Part shown: positions 17,361 through 25,548 of the stretch, piece after piece
Layout of the letters: every line of letters starts with the position of its first letter
Position numbering within the stretch: position 1 is the first letter of the stretch
Source: Acrocarpospora catenulata
GTDB lineage: Bacteria > Actinomycetota > Actinomycetes > Streptosporangiales > Streptosporangiaceae
Assembly: GCF_018476525.1 (NCBI RefSeq)
Contig: NZ_JAHCST010000039.1
Coordinates: 19,852 to 83,851 of the forward strand
Reading direction: 5' to 3'
Length of the DNA stretch: 64,000 nucleotides
Made by a program: the position numbers and the translations under genes
The notes under the pieces: model-generated
Database searches by the model: none
Seen by the model: only the letters and a program-made list of their open reading frames with translations
Told to the model about the DNA's origin: nothing

Positions 17361-17398
17361 AACGGCGCCCTAATTCCCAAGGGCGCCGTTCTTATTTT
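17361..17398. terminator. Rho-independent terminator after hup
   Basis: Perfect 10-bp stem AACGGCGCCC (17361-17370) and GGGCGCCGTT (17381-17390), 10-nt loop, then CTTATTTT. It lies between convergent hup and the small cold-shock-like gene, so it may serve both. Confidence 0.9.
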
Positions 17399-17604
17399 GC
17401 CGAGCCAGGCACCGGGAACGTGCTCAACGTCACATAAGTGATCTTGTCGTCGGTGAGGACGAGGTTGACGCGCTGGCCCGGGCGGAGCAGGCGGAGCGGG
17501 CCCGCGTCGAAGGCGGCGGTGGAGAAGGGCAGTTCGGTGCCGTCGTCGAGGTAGACCGAACCCGAGCGGGTCGTGTCGTCGAAGGTCTTCACGGTGGCCT
17601 GCAC
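17392..17604 (-). CDS. Small cold-shock-domain-like protein
   Basis: 70-residue protein read from GTG 17604: QATVKTFDDTTRSGSVYLDD, ELPFSTAAFDAGPLRLLRPG and QRVNLVLTDD follow the beta-strand pattern of a cold-shock OB fold, with FDDTTRSGSV in the RNP1 position. The aromatic residues of a true CspA RNP1 (GFGFI) are missing, so nucleic-acid binding is uncertain. Its start lies 17 bp beyond the stop codon of the TetR gene upstream on the same strand, suggesting co-transcription. Confidence 0.7.
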   Translation of the reverse strand: MQATVKTFDDTTRSGSVYLDDGTELPFSTAAFDAGPLRLLRPGQRVNLVLTDDKITYVTLSTFPVPGSAK

Positions 17605-17620
17605 CCGATCAGCGTAACCC

Positions 17621-18352
17621 TCAGGATTCCTCGGGGGTCTTCTCGACGTAGGAGGCCAGGCCGCGGACCAGGATGTCCAGGCCCAGCTCGAAACGGTAGT
17701 CGTTGGACTCGTCCACCATGAGCCCGGCCATCGCGACCATGTTGGGGAACCGGTCCGGGGGCAGGGTCGCGAAGTAGTCGGTGATCTCCTGGCGTTTGAC
17801 CTCCCAGGTCGAGGGGTCCATGTCCTTGTAGCGCTCAAGCCACATGCCCTCCTCCAGGGTGAACCCCTCGATGTAGGTGGAGAGCAGGTCGCCCGCCATG
17901 GCCGCCACCCGGTCGGGCATGCCGCTGGCCCGGATGATGGCCATCAGCCGCTCCACGTGGGGGAGCAGGGTGGGCGTGAACGGCAGCTGGCCCATCGAGA
18001 TGCGGGCCATGTCCCGGTGGCGCAGGAGCGCGGCCCGGCCGTCCCTGGCGAACTCCTTGAGCTGCTCCTGCCAGCGCTCCGGGTCGGGGTCCGGCAGCTC
18101 GCGGCCCTCGAACAGGCGCAGGTACATCAGCTCGAAGAGCTCGTCCTTGTTGGCGACGTGCACGTACAGCGCGGAGACGGCGACGCCGAGTTCCAGCGCG
18201 ACCTGGCGCATGCTCAGCCGGTCATAGCCCTCCCGGTCCAGCACGGTGAAGGCCGCTTCCACGATCCGTTCGCGGGTGAGAGGCACCTTCGCGGGCGCCG
18301 GCCGCCGCCGTCGGCGGTCCCAGGGCGCGGCCGGAAGGTCGGTCTCGCTCAT
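17621..18352 (-). CDS. TetR-family repressor with TetR_C-type effector domain
   Basis: TetR regulator of 243 residues. HTH at about 27-73 (TRERIVEAAFTVLDREGYDR, LSMRQVALELGVAVSALYVHVANKDEL) and a C-terminal tetracycline-repressor-like domain. The basic leader PWDRRRRRPAPAKV before the HTH is common in this subgroup. ATG 18352 has GGAG 8 nt upstream. It is divergent from an EmrB/QacA-type efflux pump at 18496, and three matching palindromes in the gap are the likely operators, so it probably represses the pump and itself. Confidence 0.92.
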   Translation of the reverse strand: MSETDLPAAPWDRRRRRPAPAKVPLTRERIVEAAFTVLDREGYDRLSMRQVALELGVAVSALYVHVANKDELFELMYLRLFEGRELPDPDPERWQEQLKEFARDGRAALLRHRDMARISMGQLPFTPTLLPHVERLMAIIRASGMPDRVAAMAGDLLSTYIEGFTLEEGMWLERYKDMDPSTWEVKRQEITDYFATLPPDRFPNMVAMAGLMVDESNDYRFELGLDILVRGLASYVEKTPEES

Positions 18353-18421
18353 TTCTCCATCACCTCTCGACCCGCACTCTATTGAACATCGCTCGTGAAA
18401 GCGAACAGCACACTTGTTCAC

Positions 18422-18472
18422 TGAACAGTGTTCATGCTAGAACAGTGTTCATCGTGACCTGAACACTGTTCT
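18422..18472. promoter_or_regulatory. Three TetR operator-like palindromes
   Basis: TGAACAGTGTTCA (18422-18434), AGAACAGTGTTCA (18439-18451) and TGAACACTGTTCT (18460-18472) are near-identical dyads in the TetR/MFS divergent promoter. A weaker half-site TTGTTCA precedes them (18415-18421). The last ends 24 bp before the MFS start. Confidence 0.8.
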
Positions 18473-18495
18473 TCTCCCCTTCTGGAGCTTCAAAG

Positions 18496-19971
18496 ATGAC
18501 CACCACGGTACCCCCCGCCACGGGCGAACCCGGGTCCGCGGAATCCGGCGAGGCCGCCGGTTACCGCTGGCGCTGGGCGGCCCTCTTCGTGATCCTCGGC
18601 GCGGAGATCATGGACCTGATCGACGCCATGGTCACCAACATCGCCGCCCCCCACATCCGCGCCGAGCTGGGCGGCTCGGCCGGCGTCATCCAGTGGCTCG
18701 GCGCCGCGTACATGCTCGCCATGGCCACCGGCCTGCTCACCGGCGGGCGGCTGGGCGACATCTACGGCCGCCGCCGCATGTTCCTGGTGGGCGCGGCCGG
18801 CTTCACCCTCGGCTCGCTGCTCTGCGGGCTGGCCCAGTCGCCGGAGATACTGGTCGGGGCCCGCGTGTTCCAGGGGCTCTTCGCGGCCGTCATGATCCCG
18901 CAGGGCCTCGGCATGATCAGGGAGATGTTCTCGCCCAAGGAGATGGCCACCGCGTTCGGCCTGTTCGGGCCGGTCATGGGCCTGGCCTCGGTGGGCGGCC
19001 CGATCCTGGCCGGGTGGCTGATCGACGCCGACTACTTCGGCTCCGGCTGGCGCATGATCTTCCTGATCAACCTGCCGGTCGGCCTGCTCGCCTTCGCCGC
19101 CGGGCTGCGCTTCCTGCCCGAGTCCCGCTCGCCGCACCCGCTCCGGCTGGACCTGCTCGGCGTCGCGCTGGCCTCGGCGGCCGGGCTGCTCGTCGTCTTC
19201 CCGCTGGTGCAGGGCCGCGAGCACGACTGGCCGGCCTGGGCGTTCGTGATGATCGCCGCCTCGGCCGCGGTGTTCGGCCTGTTCGGCTGGTACCAGTCCC
19301 GCCGGGCCGCCACCGGGCGGGACCCGCTGGTCGTGCCCAGCCTCTTCCGCAAGCGCGCCTTCAACGGCGGCCTGGTCACCGGCATGGTGTTCTTCGCGGG
19401 CATGTCCGGCTTCATGCTGGTCTTCAACCTGTACACGCAGATCGGCCTGGGCTACTCGCCGCTGAAGGCCGGTCTGGCCGGGGTGCCCTGGTCGGTCGGC
19501 ATGATCTTCGGCTTCGGCCTGGCCCAGCCGCTGCTCAAGTTCGGCCGCCGCTGCTTCCAGGCGGGCACGATCATCATGATGGCCGGCGCGGCCGGTGTCT
19601 GGTTCACCCTCCACCTGGAGGGCCTGGGCGTGACCCCCTGGCAGCTCACCCCCGCCCTGGTGGTCACCGGCCTCGGCATGGGCCTGCTCATGGCCCCCTT
19701 CTTCGACCTGGTCCTGGCCGGGGTGGAGGACCACGAGTCCGGGTCGGCCTCCGGCACGCTGACCGCCGTCCAGCAGCTCGGCAACGCCTTCGGGGTGGCG
19801 CTGCTCGGCACCGTCTTCTTCGACCTGCTCGGCGTGCGGCCCACCGGGGCGAGCTTCGAGAACGCGATGGAGACCACGCTCTGGGTGGTGGTCGGCATGC
19901 TGGCGCTGACCTTCGTGGTCTCCTTCCTGCTGCCGCGCAGGGCCAGGGAGGACCAGCCGTCAGCGCACTAG
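18496..19971 (+). CDS. DHA2-type MFS drug efflux transporter
   Basis: 14-helix EmrB/QacA-type proton antiporter of 491 residues. Motif A is visible as GRLGDIYGRRRMFLVG after helix 2, and motif C-like glycines in GPVMGLASVGGPILAGWL. Helix 1 contains IMDLIDAMVTNIAAPHI, the usual D1 motif. It is under apparent control of the divergent TetR. Its last 12 bp overlap the convergent cofC gene. The substrate, probably a hydrophobic antibiotic or endogenous metabolite, is inferred only from family. Confidence 0.92.
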   Translation: MTTTVPPATGEPGSAESGEAAGYRWRWAALFVILGAEIMDLIDAMVTNIAAPHIRAELGGSAGVIQWLGAAYMLAMATGLLTGGRLGDIYGRRRMFLVGAAGFTLGSLLCGLAQSPEILVGARVFQGLFAAVMIPQGLGMIREMFSPKEMATAFGLFGPVMGLASVGGPILAGWLIDADYFGSGWRMIFLINLPVGLLAFAAGLRFLPESRSPHPLRLDLLGVALASAAGLLVVFPLVQGREHDWPAWAFVMIAASAAVFGLFGWYQSRRAATGRDPLVVPSLFRKRAFNGGLVTGMVFFAGMSGFMLVFNLYTQIGLGYSPLKAGLAGVPWSVGMIFGFGLAQPLLKFGRRCFQAGTIIMMAGAAGVWFTLHLEGLGVTPWQLTPALVVTGLGMGLLMAPFFDLVLAGVEDHESGSASGTLTAVQQLGNAFGVALLGTVFFDLLGVRPTGASFENAMETTLWVVVGMLALTFVVSFLLPRRAREDQPSAH

Positions 19972-20616
19972 CAGGCGGGCCACGGCGGCGGTGTGCGGGC
20001 CCAGGCCCAGCCTCGCCGCCTCGGCCAGGTCCTCGATGGTGTCCACGTCCCGCCGGACCGTGGCGACCCCTTCCAGGCGCAGCTCCTTGGCCCCGCCCGA
20101 CAGGTGCCGGGCCCGGGACTCACCGCCGAAACCGGGGCGGAAGGGGATGCCGGGGCCGGTGGCGTACAGCGTGGTGCCGACCTCGGCCGCGTCCGGGAGG
20201 AAGGCCGCGTCGAACTCCCCGGCCGCGGCCAGCACGGTGGCCAGCTCGGCAGGGCGGAGCGCGGGCAGATCGGCCTGGAGGGCGGCCACGGGGGCGCCGG
20301 GCGTCAGCCGTACGGCGTGGGCGTGGCCGGCCCGGAGGGCGGCGTTGAGGCCCCGGCCGGGGTCGGGGACCACCAGGGCGCCGAGTGCGGCCAGCCGGGC
20401 GGCGGGCACGGGATCGGCGGTCACCACGATCACCCGGGCCACCAGGGCGCAGGCCAGCGCGGCCCCGACGGTGTCGGCGGCGACGGCCACCGCCAGCTCC
20501 TCCCGGTGCGGCCCCGCCGCCCCGGCCAACCGGGTCTTGGCCTTGATCAGGGTCTTGACCGGGACGACCACCGACCATCGCCGGTCCTGTCCAACCTGCT
20601 GCATAACCTTAAGCAT
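19960..20616 (-). CDS. cofC: 2-phospho-L-lactate / PEP guanylyltransferase
   Basis: CofC/FbiD enzyme of about 218 residues that activates 2-phospholactate or phosphoenolpyruvate with GTP for coenzyme F420 synthesis. Visible features are the N-terminal nucleotidyltransferase signature VVVPVKTLIKAKTRLAG, the VVVTADPVPAARLAALGALV stretch and ALQADLPALRPAEL. ATG 20616 has GAGG upstream; ATG 20604 would shorten it by four residues. Other F420 genes are not in this window. In mycobacteria the homologue FbiD uses PEP, which may apply here. Confidence 0.9.
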   Translation of the reverse strand: MLKVMQQVGQDRRWSVVVPVKTLIKAKTRLAGAAGPHREELAVAVAADTVGAALACALVARVIVVTADPVPAARLAALGALVVPDPGRGLNAALRAGHAHAVRLTPGAPVAALQADLPALRPAELATVLAAAGEFDAAFLPDAAEVGTTLYATGPGIPFRPGFGGESRARHLSGGAKELRLEGVATVRRDVDTIEDLAEAARLGLGPHTAAVARLLVR

Positions 20617-20685
20617 CGCGCCTCGACATCGGCTCGGGCCAACCGGGAGACTGACCCGGAAAGACCCGCCGAGTGAGGAACACGC

Positions 20686-21396
20686 ATGAGCCGCCGCCCT
20701 GGACGGCCGACCCGCTTCTGGGAAGCGGTCGCCGTGGTGATCGTCAAGCCTCTGTCGCGGCTGCTGGTGAAGCGGGACTGGCGGCGTGGGGACCGGATTC
20801 CGCGCCAGGGCGGGATCATCGTCGCCGCCAACCACCTGTCCTGGGCCGATCCGGTGCTGCTCGCGCACTACCTGCACCACAACGGGCGCTGGCCGGTGAT
20901 CCTGGCCAAGGCGGGGTTGTTCCGGGTGCCGGTGCTCGGCTACCTGGTCCGGGAGCTGCGGGCGATCCCGGTCGAGCGGAACAGCTCCGCGGCCACCGAC
21001 TCGCTGGCGGTGGCCGAGCGGCGGCTGCGGGAGGGCTCCTGCGTGCTCTTCTACCCGGAGGGCACGATCACCCGCGATCCGGACCTGTGGCCGATGGCCG
21101 GCAAGACCGGCGTGGCCCGGCTGGCGCTGATGACCGGCGCCCCCGTGATCCCGATCGCGCACTGGGGGGCCCAGGAGCTGTTGCCGTACGGGCAGACCCG
21201 GCCACGGCTGTTCCCCCGCAAGACCTTCCGGGTGCTGGCCGGGCCGCCGGTGGACCTGTCGGCGTACGACGGGAAGGAAGCGCACGGTGAGGTGCTGCGG
21301 GAGGCCACCGCCGACATCATGGCCGCCGTGACGGCGCAGCTCGCCGAGCTCAGGGGTGAGAAAGAACCGCTAACCGATGACGACGGCGTACGGTGA
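20686..21396 (+). CDS. plsC: 1-acyl-sn-glycerol-3-phosphate acyltransferase
   Basis: Lysophosphatidate acyltransferase of 236 residues for phospholipid synthesis at the inner face of the membrane. The catalytic NHX4D motif is NHLSWAD and the substrate motif is FYPEGTIT; PVERNSS corresponds to block III. It lies 69 bp downstream of cofC on the opposite strand and immediately before gpsA, so the two consecutive steps supplying phosphatidic acid are encoded together. The end runs into the gpsA leader. Confidence 0.93.
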   Translation: MSRRPGRPTRFWEAVAVVIVKPLSRLLVKRDWRRGDRIPRQGGIIVAANHLSWADPVLLAHYLHHNGRWPVILAKAGLFRVPVLGYLVRELRAIPVERNSSAATDSLAVAERRLREGSCVLFYPEGTITRDPDLWPMAGKTGVARLALMTGAPVIPIAHWGAQELLPYGQTRPRLFPRKTFRVLAGPPVDLSAYDGKEAHGEVLREATADIMAAVTAQLAELRGEKEPLTDDDGVR

Positions 21397-21400
21397 GGGG

Positions 21401-22423
21401 ATGACCGTACAGGGATCAACCAAGGCTGCCGTGTTCGGGACCGGCTCGTGGGGCACCACTTTCGGGATGATCCTCGCCGAGGCGGGCACCGAGACGACAT
21501 TGTGGGGGCGGCGCAAGGAGATCGTCGAGGCCATCGACGTCCGGCACGAGAACCCTGAGTACCTGCCGGGCCTGCGGCTGCCGGAGGGCCTGCGGGCCAC
21601 CGTTGATCCGGCCGAGGCGATGCACGGCGCCGACTTCGTGGTGCTGGCCGTCCCGGCCCAGACCCTGCGGGCCAACCTGACGGCCTGGAAGCCGTACCTG
21701 CCGCGGGACGCGGTGCTGGTCAGCCTGATGAAGGGCATCGAGCTGGGCACCACCAAGCGGATGAGCGAGGTCATCGTGGAGGTGGCCGAGGTGCCGCAGG
21801 ACCAGGTGGCCGTGGTTTCCGGGCCCAACCTGGTGCCCGAGCTGGCCCGGCGGCAGCCGGCTGGGGCCGTGGTGGCCTGCTCCGACCTGACGGTGGCCGA
21901 CCGGCTCCAGGATGCCTGCCACCTGCCCTGGTTCCGCACCTACACCAACCCGGACGTGGTCGGGGTGGAGCTGGGCGGCGCGGTGAAGAACGTGATCGCG
22001 CTGGCCGTGGGGGTCGGGGTCGGCATGGGCCTGGGTGACAACCTGGCCGCCACCCTGATGACCCGGGGTCTGGCCGAGATCTCCCGGCTGGGTGCCGCGC
22101 TCGGCGCCGACCCGCACACCTTCGCCGGTCTGGCCGGTATGGGGGATCTGATCGCGACCTGCACCTCGCCGCTCTCCAGGAACCGCACCTTCGGCGAGAA
22201 CCTCGGGCGGGGCATGTCGCTGGCCGAGGTGGTGGCGGTCACCAAGCAGACCGCGGAGGGCGTGAAGTCCTGCGAGTCGGTGCTGGACCTGGCCACCAAG
22301 CACGACGTGGAGATGCCGATCACCGAGGTGGTGGTCGCGGTGGTGCACGACGGGATGACCCCCGGCGAGGCCGCGATGCTCCTGATGTCACGAACGCCCA
22401 AGCCCGAACGATATGGCGTGTGA
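21401..22423 (+). CDS. gpsA: NAD(P)-dependent glycerol-3-phosphate dehydrogenase
   Basis: Makes sn-glycerol-3-phosphate for phospholipids from dihydroxyacetone phosphate, about 340 residues. The Rossmann motif AVFGTGSWGTTFG is near the start; SGPNLVPELARRQP, the catalytic lysine region GAVKNVIALAVGVGVGMG and GLAGMGDLIATCTSPLSRNR follow. ATG 21401 was chosen because the protein then begins 10 residues before the Rossmann strand; an in-frame ATG at 21377, overlapping plsC by 20 bp, is possible because neither has an ideal ribosome binding site. Confidence 0.95.
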   Translation: MTVQGSTKAAVFGTGSWGTTFGMILAEAGTETTLWGRRKEIVEAIDVRHENPEYLPGLRLPEGLRATVDPAEAMHGADFVVLAVPAQTLRANLTAWKPYLPRDAVLVSLMKGIELGTTKRMSEVIVEVAEVPQDQVAVVSGPNLVPELARRQPAGAVVACSDLTVADRLQDACHLPWFRTYTNPDVVGVELGGAVKNVIALAVGVGVGMGLGDNLAATLMTRGLAEISRLGAALGADPHTFAGLAGMGDLIATCTSPLSRNRTFGENLGRGMSLAEVVAVTKQTAEGVKSCESVLDLATKHDVEMPITEVVVAVVHDGMTPGEAAMLLMSRTPKPERYGV

Positions 22424-22456
22424 TTTCTGTTTCCTGAGGAAGCTGGTGATTCGCCG

Positions 22457-23686
22457 GTGAAGCGCAGCCAGAGGAGGCTCGGGGAGAACTCCCGGGCCGT
22501 CCACCTGCCCGAGCCGACCACCCCACGCCAGGTCCCGATCGGGCTGCCCATCTGGCGGAGCGCGGCCTGGACCTTCGACAGCACCTCGCAGCAGGCCGAC
22601 GTGCTGGCCGAGCACATCCCGGGCTACGCCTACAGCCGCATCGACAACCCCACGGTGGCCGCCTTCGCGGCGGGGGTGGCCTCCCTGGAGGGGGCCGCCG
22701 CGCCGGAGGACGTGGCCGGGCAGGCGTTCTCCTCCGGGATGGCCGCGATCAACGCGGTCCTGATGACCTTCCTGCGGGCCGGCTCGCACGTGGTGGCCCC
22801 CGCCCCCGTGCACGGGGCCACGTACTCGCTGCTCGCCAACGTGCTCTCCCGGTTCGGGGTCTCCGCCGACTTCGTCGACTACGCCGACCTGCGCCGGGTG
22901 CGCGGCGCCGTCCGCACCAGCACCAAGATCCTGTACGCGGAGACGCTGGCCAACCCGACCATGGCGGTGGCCGACATCCGCGGCCTCTACCGGGTGGCCA
23001 GGGAGGCGGGCGCGCTGCTGGTGGTGGACTCCACCTTCGCCACCCCCGTGGTCTGCCGCCCGCTGGAGCACGGCGCCGACCTGGTGGTGCACTCGGCCAC
23101 CAAGTACCTGGGCGGGCACGACGACTGCATGGGCGGGGTGGTGGTGGGCCGCCCCGACCTGATCGGCCAGCTCCGCGAGGTGCGCATCGACACCGGCGCC
23201 TCGCTCTCCCCTGACGACGCCTTCCTGCTCCGGCGCGGCCTGGAGACGCTGCCGCTCCGGGTGCGCCGGATGTGCTCCACCGCCATGGTCTTCGCCGCCG
23301 CCATCGCCAAGCATCCGGCGGTCCGGCGGGTGGACTACCCCGGCCTGCCCAGCCATCGGGGGCACCAGCTGGCCCGGCAGCTCTTCGACTCGGGACCGGA
23401 GGGCACCCGGTTCGGCGCGGTGGTCACGGTCACCCCGCACGGCGGGTACGCGGCGGGGGTGGCGCTGGCCGACGCGCTGCAGATGGCCAGGATCGCCACC
23501 TCGATGGGCGGCACCCACACCAAGGTCGCTCACCTGGCCTCGGTCACCCGCGCCGACGAGGCGCTCTCCGGGGTGGACGCGGGAGCCGTACGGTTCGCCA
23601 TCGGCCTGGAGGACGCCGAGGATCTGATCGCGGATGCCACCCAGGCCCTGGACGCGCTCAGGAGCGTGTCACCCTCGCGTGGCTGA
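22457..23686 (+). CDS. Cys/Met-metabolism PLP-dependent enzyme
   Basis: 409-residue fold-type I enzyme of the cystathionine gamma-synthase/lyase family. The PLP lysine is in HSATKYLGGHDDCMGG, and YSRIDNPTVAAF and FSSGMAAINAVLM are conserved family blocks. The N-terminus has an unusual basic leader MKRSQRRLGENSRAVHLPEP from the GTG at 22457. The neighbours gpsA and ddl do not point to a specific reaction; gamma-lyase, gamma-synthase and O-acetylhomoserine-using enzymes cannot be separated here. Confidence 0.9.
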   Translation: MKRSQRRLGENSRAVHLPEPTTPRQVPIGLPIWRSAAWTFDSTSQQADVLAEHIPGYAYSRIDNPTVAAFAAGVASLEGAAAPEDVAGQAFSSGMAAINAVLMTFLRAGSHVVAPAPVHGATYSLLANVLSRFGVSADFVDYADLRRVRGAVRTSTKILYAETLANPTMAVADIRGLYRVAREAGALLVVDSTFATPVVCRPLEHGADLVVHSATKYLGGHDDCMGGVVVGRPDLIGQLREVRIDTGASLSPDDAFLLRRGLETLPLRVRRMCSTAMVFAAAIAKHPAVRRVDYPGLPSHRGHQLARQLFDSGPEGTRFGAVVTVTPHGGYAAGVALADALQMARIATSMGGTHTKVAHLASVTRADEALSGVDAGAVRFAIGLEDAEDLIADATQALDALRSVSPSRG

Positions 23687-23726
23687 CAAGGCCTTTTGAC
23701 TGTCACTCAGGGTAGATTCGGGCGTC

Positions 23727-24821
23727 ATGAGCAAGATTCGTGTAGCGGTGGTATTCGGCGGGCGCAACTCCGAGCATGCGGTCTCCCTGATGGGCGCCGG
23801 CAGCGTGCTGGCGGCGATCGACCGGGACAAGTACGAGGTGATCCCGATCGGGATCGCCCAGGACGGGCGGTGGGTGCTCGCCGCCGCCGGTCAGCGCTAC
23901 GCGATCGAGGGCGCCCAGCTACCCGAGGTGGACACCTCGGGCGCGGAGCTTGCGCTGCCCTCCCACGCGGGGACCGTGGTGGCGCTCTCGCCCGGTGAGA
24001 TCCCGCGCCCGCTGGGGGAGGTGGACGTGGTCTTCCCGGTGCTGCACGGGGCGTTCGGGGAGGACGGCACGTTGCAGGGGCTGCTGGAGATGGCCGGGGT
24101 GCCGTACGTGGGGTCGGGGGTGCTGGCCAGTTCGGTCGGCATGGACAAGGGCTACATGAAGCTGGTGCTGAAGGCGGCGGGGCTGCCGACGGTGGCGCAC
24201 GTCGTGGTGCCGGACCGGGCCTGGCGTACCGACCGGGCCCGGGTGCTGAAGGAGATCGAGGAACTCGGCTGGCCGGTCTTCGTGAAGCCGGCCAGGGCCG
24301 GGTCCTCCCAGGGCATCTCCAAGGCCGAGGACCAGGCGCAGCTGGAGGCGGCCATCGAGTTCGCGCGTACGCACGATCCGAAGGTGCTGGTGGAGGCGGC
24401 CGTCACCGGGCGGGAGATCGAGTGCGCGGTGCTGGAGTCGCTGGGAGACGCGGCCCCGGAGGCGAGCGTGCCGGGGGAGGTGGTGGTCCAGGGCGGGCAG
24501 GTGTTCTACGACTTCGAGGCCAAGTACTACCCCGACCAGATCACCCTGGAAGTGCCCGCCGACCTGCCCGCCGACGCCACCCAGGAGCTGCGGTCGATGG
24601 CGGTCCGGGCGTACGAGGCGCTGGGGTGCGAGGGGCTGGCCCGGGTGGACTTCTTCTACACCCCGGACGGGGAACTGATCGTCAACGAGATCAACACGAT
24701 GCCCGGGTTCACCTCGACCTCGGTGGCGCCGCAGCTGTGGATGGCCACGGGGCTCGCCTACCCGCAGCTGGTGGACCGGCTCATTCAGCTGGCCCTGGAC
24801 CGTCCGGTGGGGTTGCGCTAG
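23727..24821 (+). CDS. ddl: D-alanine--D-alanine ligase
   Basis: ATP-grasp ligase of 364 residues that makes D-Ala-D-Ala for peptidoglycan. The N-terminal motif VVFGGRNSEHAVSLMGAGSV, the ATP-grasp core WPVFVKPARAGSSQGISKAE and the metal site FFYTPDGELIVNEINTMPGF are all present. GRNSEHAVS replaces the more common GxSSEHxVS. The ATG at 23727 is used. It ends 4 bp into the convergent DUF3515 gene. Confidence 0.96.
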   Translation: MSKIRVAVVFGGRNSEHAVSLMGAGSVLAAIDRDKYEVIPIGIAQDGRWVLAAAGQRYAIEGAQLPEVDTSGAELALPSHAGTVVALSPGEIPRPLGEVDVVFPVLHGAFGEDGTLQGLLEMAGVPYVGSGVLASSVGMDKGYMKLVLKAAGLPTVAHVVVPDRAWRTDRARVLKEIEELGWPVFVKPARAGSSQGISKAEDQAQLEAAIEFARTHDPKVLVEAAVTGREIECAVLESLGDAAPEASVPGEVVVQGGQVFYDFEAKYYPDQITLEVPADLPADATQELRSMAVRAYEALGCEGLARVDFFYTPDGELIVNEINTMPGFTSTSVAPQLWMATGLAYPQLVDRLIQLALDRPVGLR

Positions 24822-25249
24822 GGGATCGTCGCCTTGATGGGGTCGGCAAGCTCGACCAGTACGGCGCCCACCTGGTGGGTGGGGGCGATGGTCACCTCGA
24901 CGTACGCCTCCCGGTTCACCGTCGTGAAAAGTGCAGGCTTCTGGGGATCGGCGTACCAGCCGACGCCGTTGACGTCGGTGACGTTGTCGGTGGGCGCCAT
25001 CTTCGCCGGCCGGTCCACGCCGCAGCGCACCGTGATCTCTCCGGCGCCCCAGACCGCCACGTACGGCGAGTGGGGTTCGGACTCGGCCCGGATCAGCCCG
25101 TCCACGGTGCGCGGCAGCGCGGACTCCAGCTTCACGCAGTCCTCGGCCACCCGGCCCGTCGGCGTGGGCGGTTCGACGCGAACGGTGGCAGAGCAGGCCA
25201 CCAGCGTCAACGCGGCGGCTCCGCCCAGCAGGAGCTTGCTCGGAGTCAT
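24818..25249 (-). CDS. DUF3515 lipoprotein
   Basis: 143-residue exported lipoprotein with signal peptide MTPSKLLLGGAAALTLVAC, lipobox LVAC, then a DUF3515 domain with two further Cys (EDCVKLE and VRCGVDRP) that could form a disulfide. The ddl-DUF3515-Lrp-thiL arrangement recurs in actinobacteria. It lies 1 nt downstream of the small Lrp-type gene on the same strand. Function unknown, probably cell-envelope related. Confidence 0.88.
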   Translation of the reverse strand: MTPSKLLLGGAAALTLVACSATVRVEPPTPTGRVAEDCVKLESALPRTVDGLIRAESEPHSPYVAVWGAGEITVRCGVDRPAKMAPTDNVTDVNGVGWYADPQKPALFTTVNREAYVEVTIAPTHQVGAVLVELADPIKATIP

Positions 25250-25250
25250 C

Positions 25251-25484
25251 TCAAATATGAACGATCGGACACGTAAGCGTACGTGTGATCCCTTCCACGG
25301 CCTGGATCTGGGCCACCACGAGCTTGCCGAGCTCGTCGACGTTCCGCGCCTCCGCCCGGACGATCACATCGTACGGACCGGTGACGTCCTCGGCCTGCGT
25401 GACACCGGGAATCGCGGCGATCGCGCCGGCCACGGCGGCGGCCTTGCCGACCTCGGTCTGGATAAGGATGTAGGCCTGCACCAT
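25251..25484 (-). CDS. Lrp/AsnC-type RAM-domain protein without HTH
   Basis: 77-residue stand-alone ligand-binding (RAM) domain: MVQAYILIQTEVGKAAAVAG, GVTQAEDVTGPYDVIVRAEA and ITRTLTCPIVHI. It has no DNA-binding helix-turn-helix, so it cannot act as a classic repressor by itself; such proteins form oligomers that bind amino acids. The gene is the first of a two-gene operon with DUF3515 and is divergent from thiL. Confidence 0.92.
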   Translation of the reverse strand: MVQAYILIQTEVGKAAAVAGAIAAIPGVTQAEDVTGPYDVIVRAEARNVDELGKLVVAQIQAVEGITRTLTCPIVHI

Positions 25485-25548
25485 CAGGTCCTCCCGGGAT
25501 TGATCACCACCGAAAGGTCAACGTACCCCGAACACCAGGAGGTGTGAC

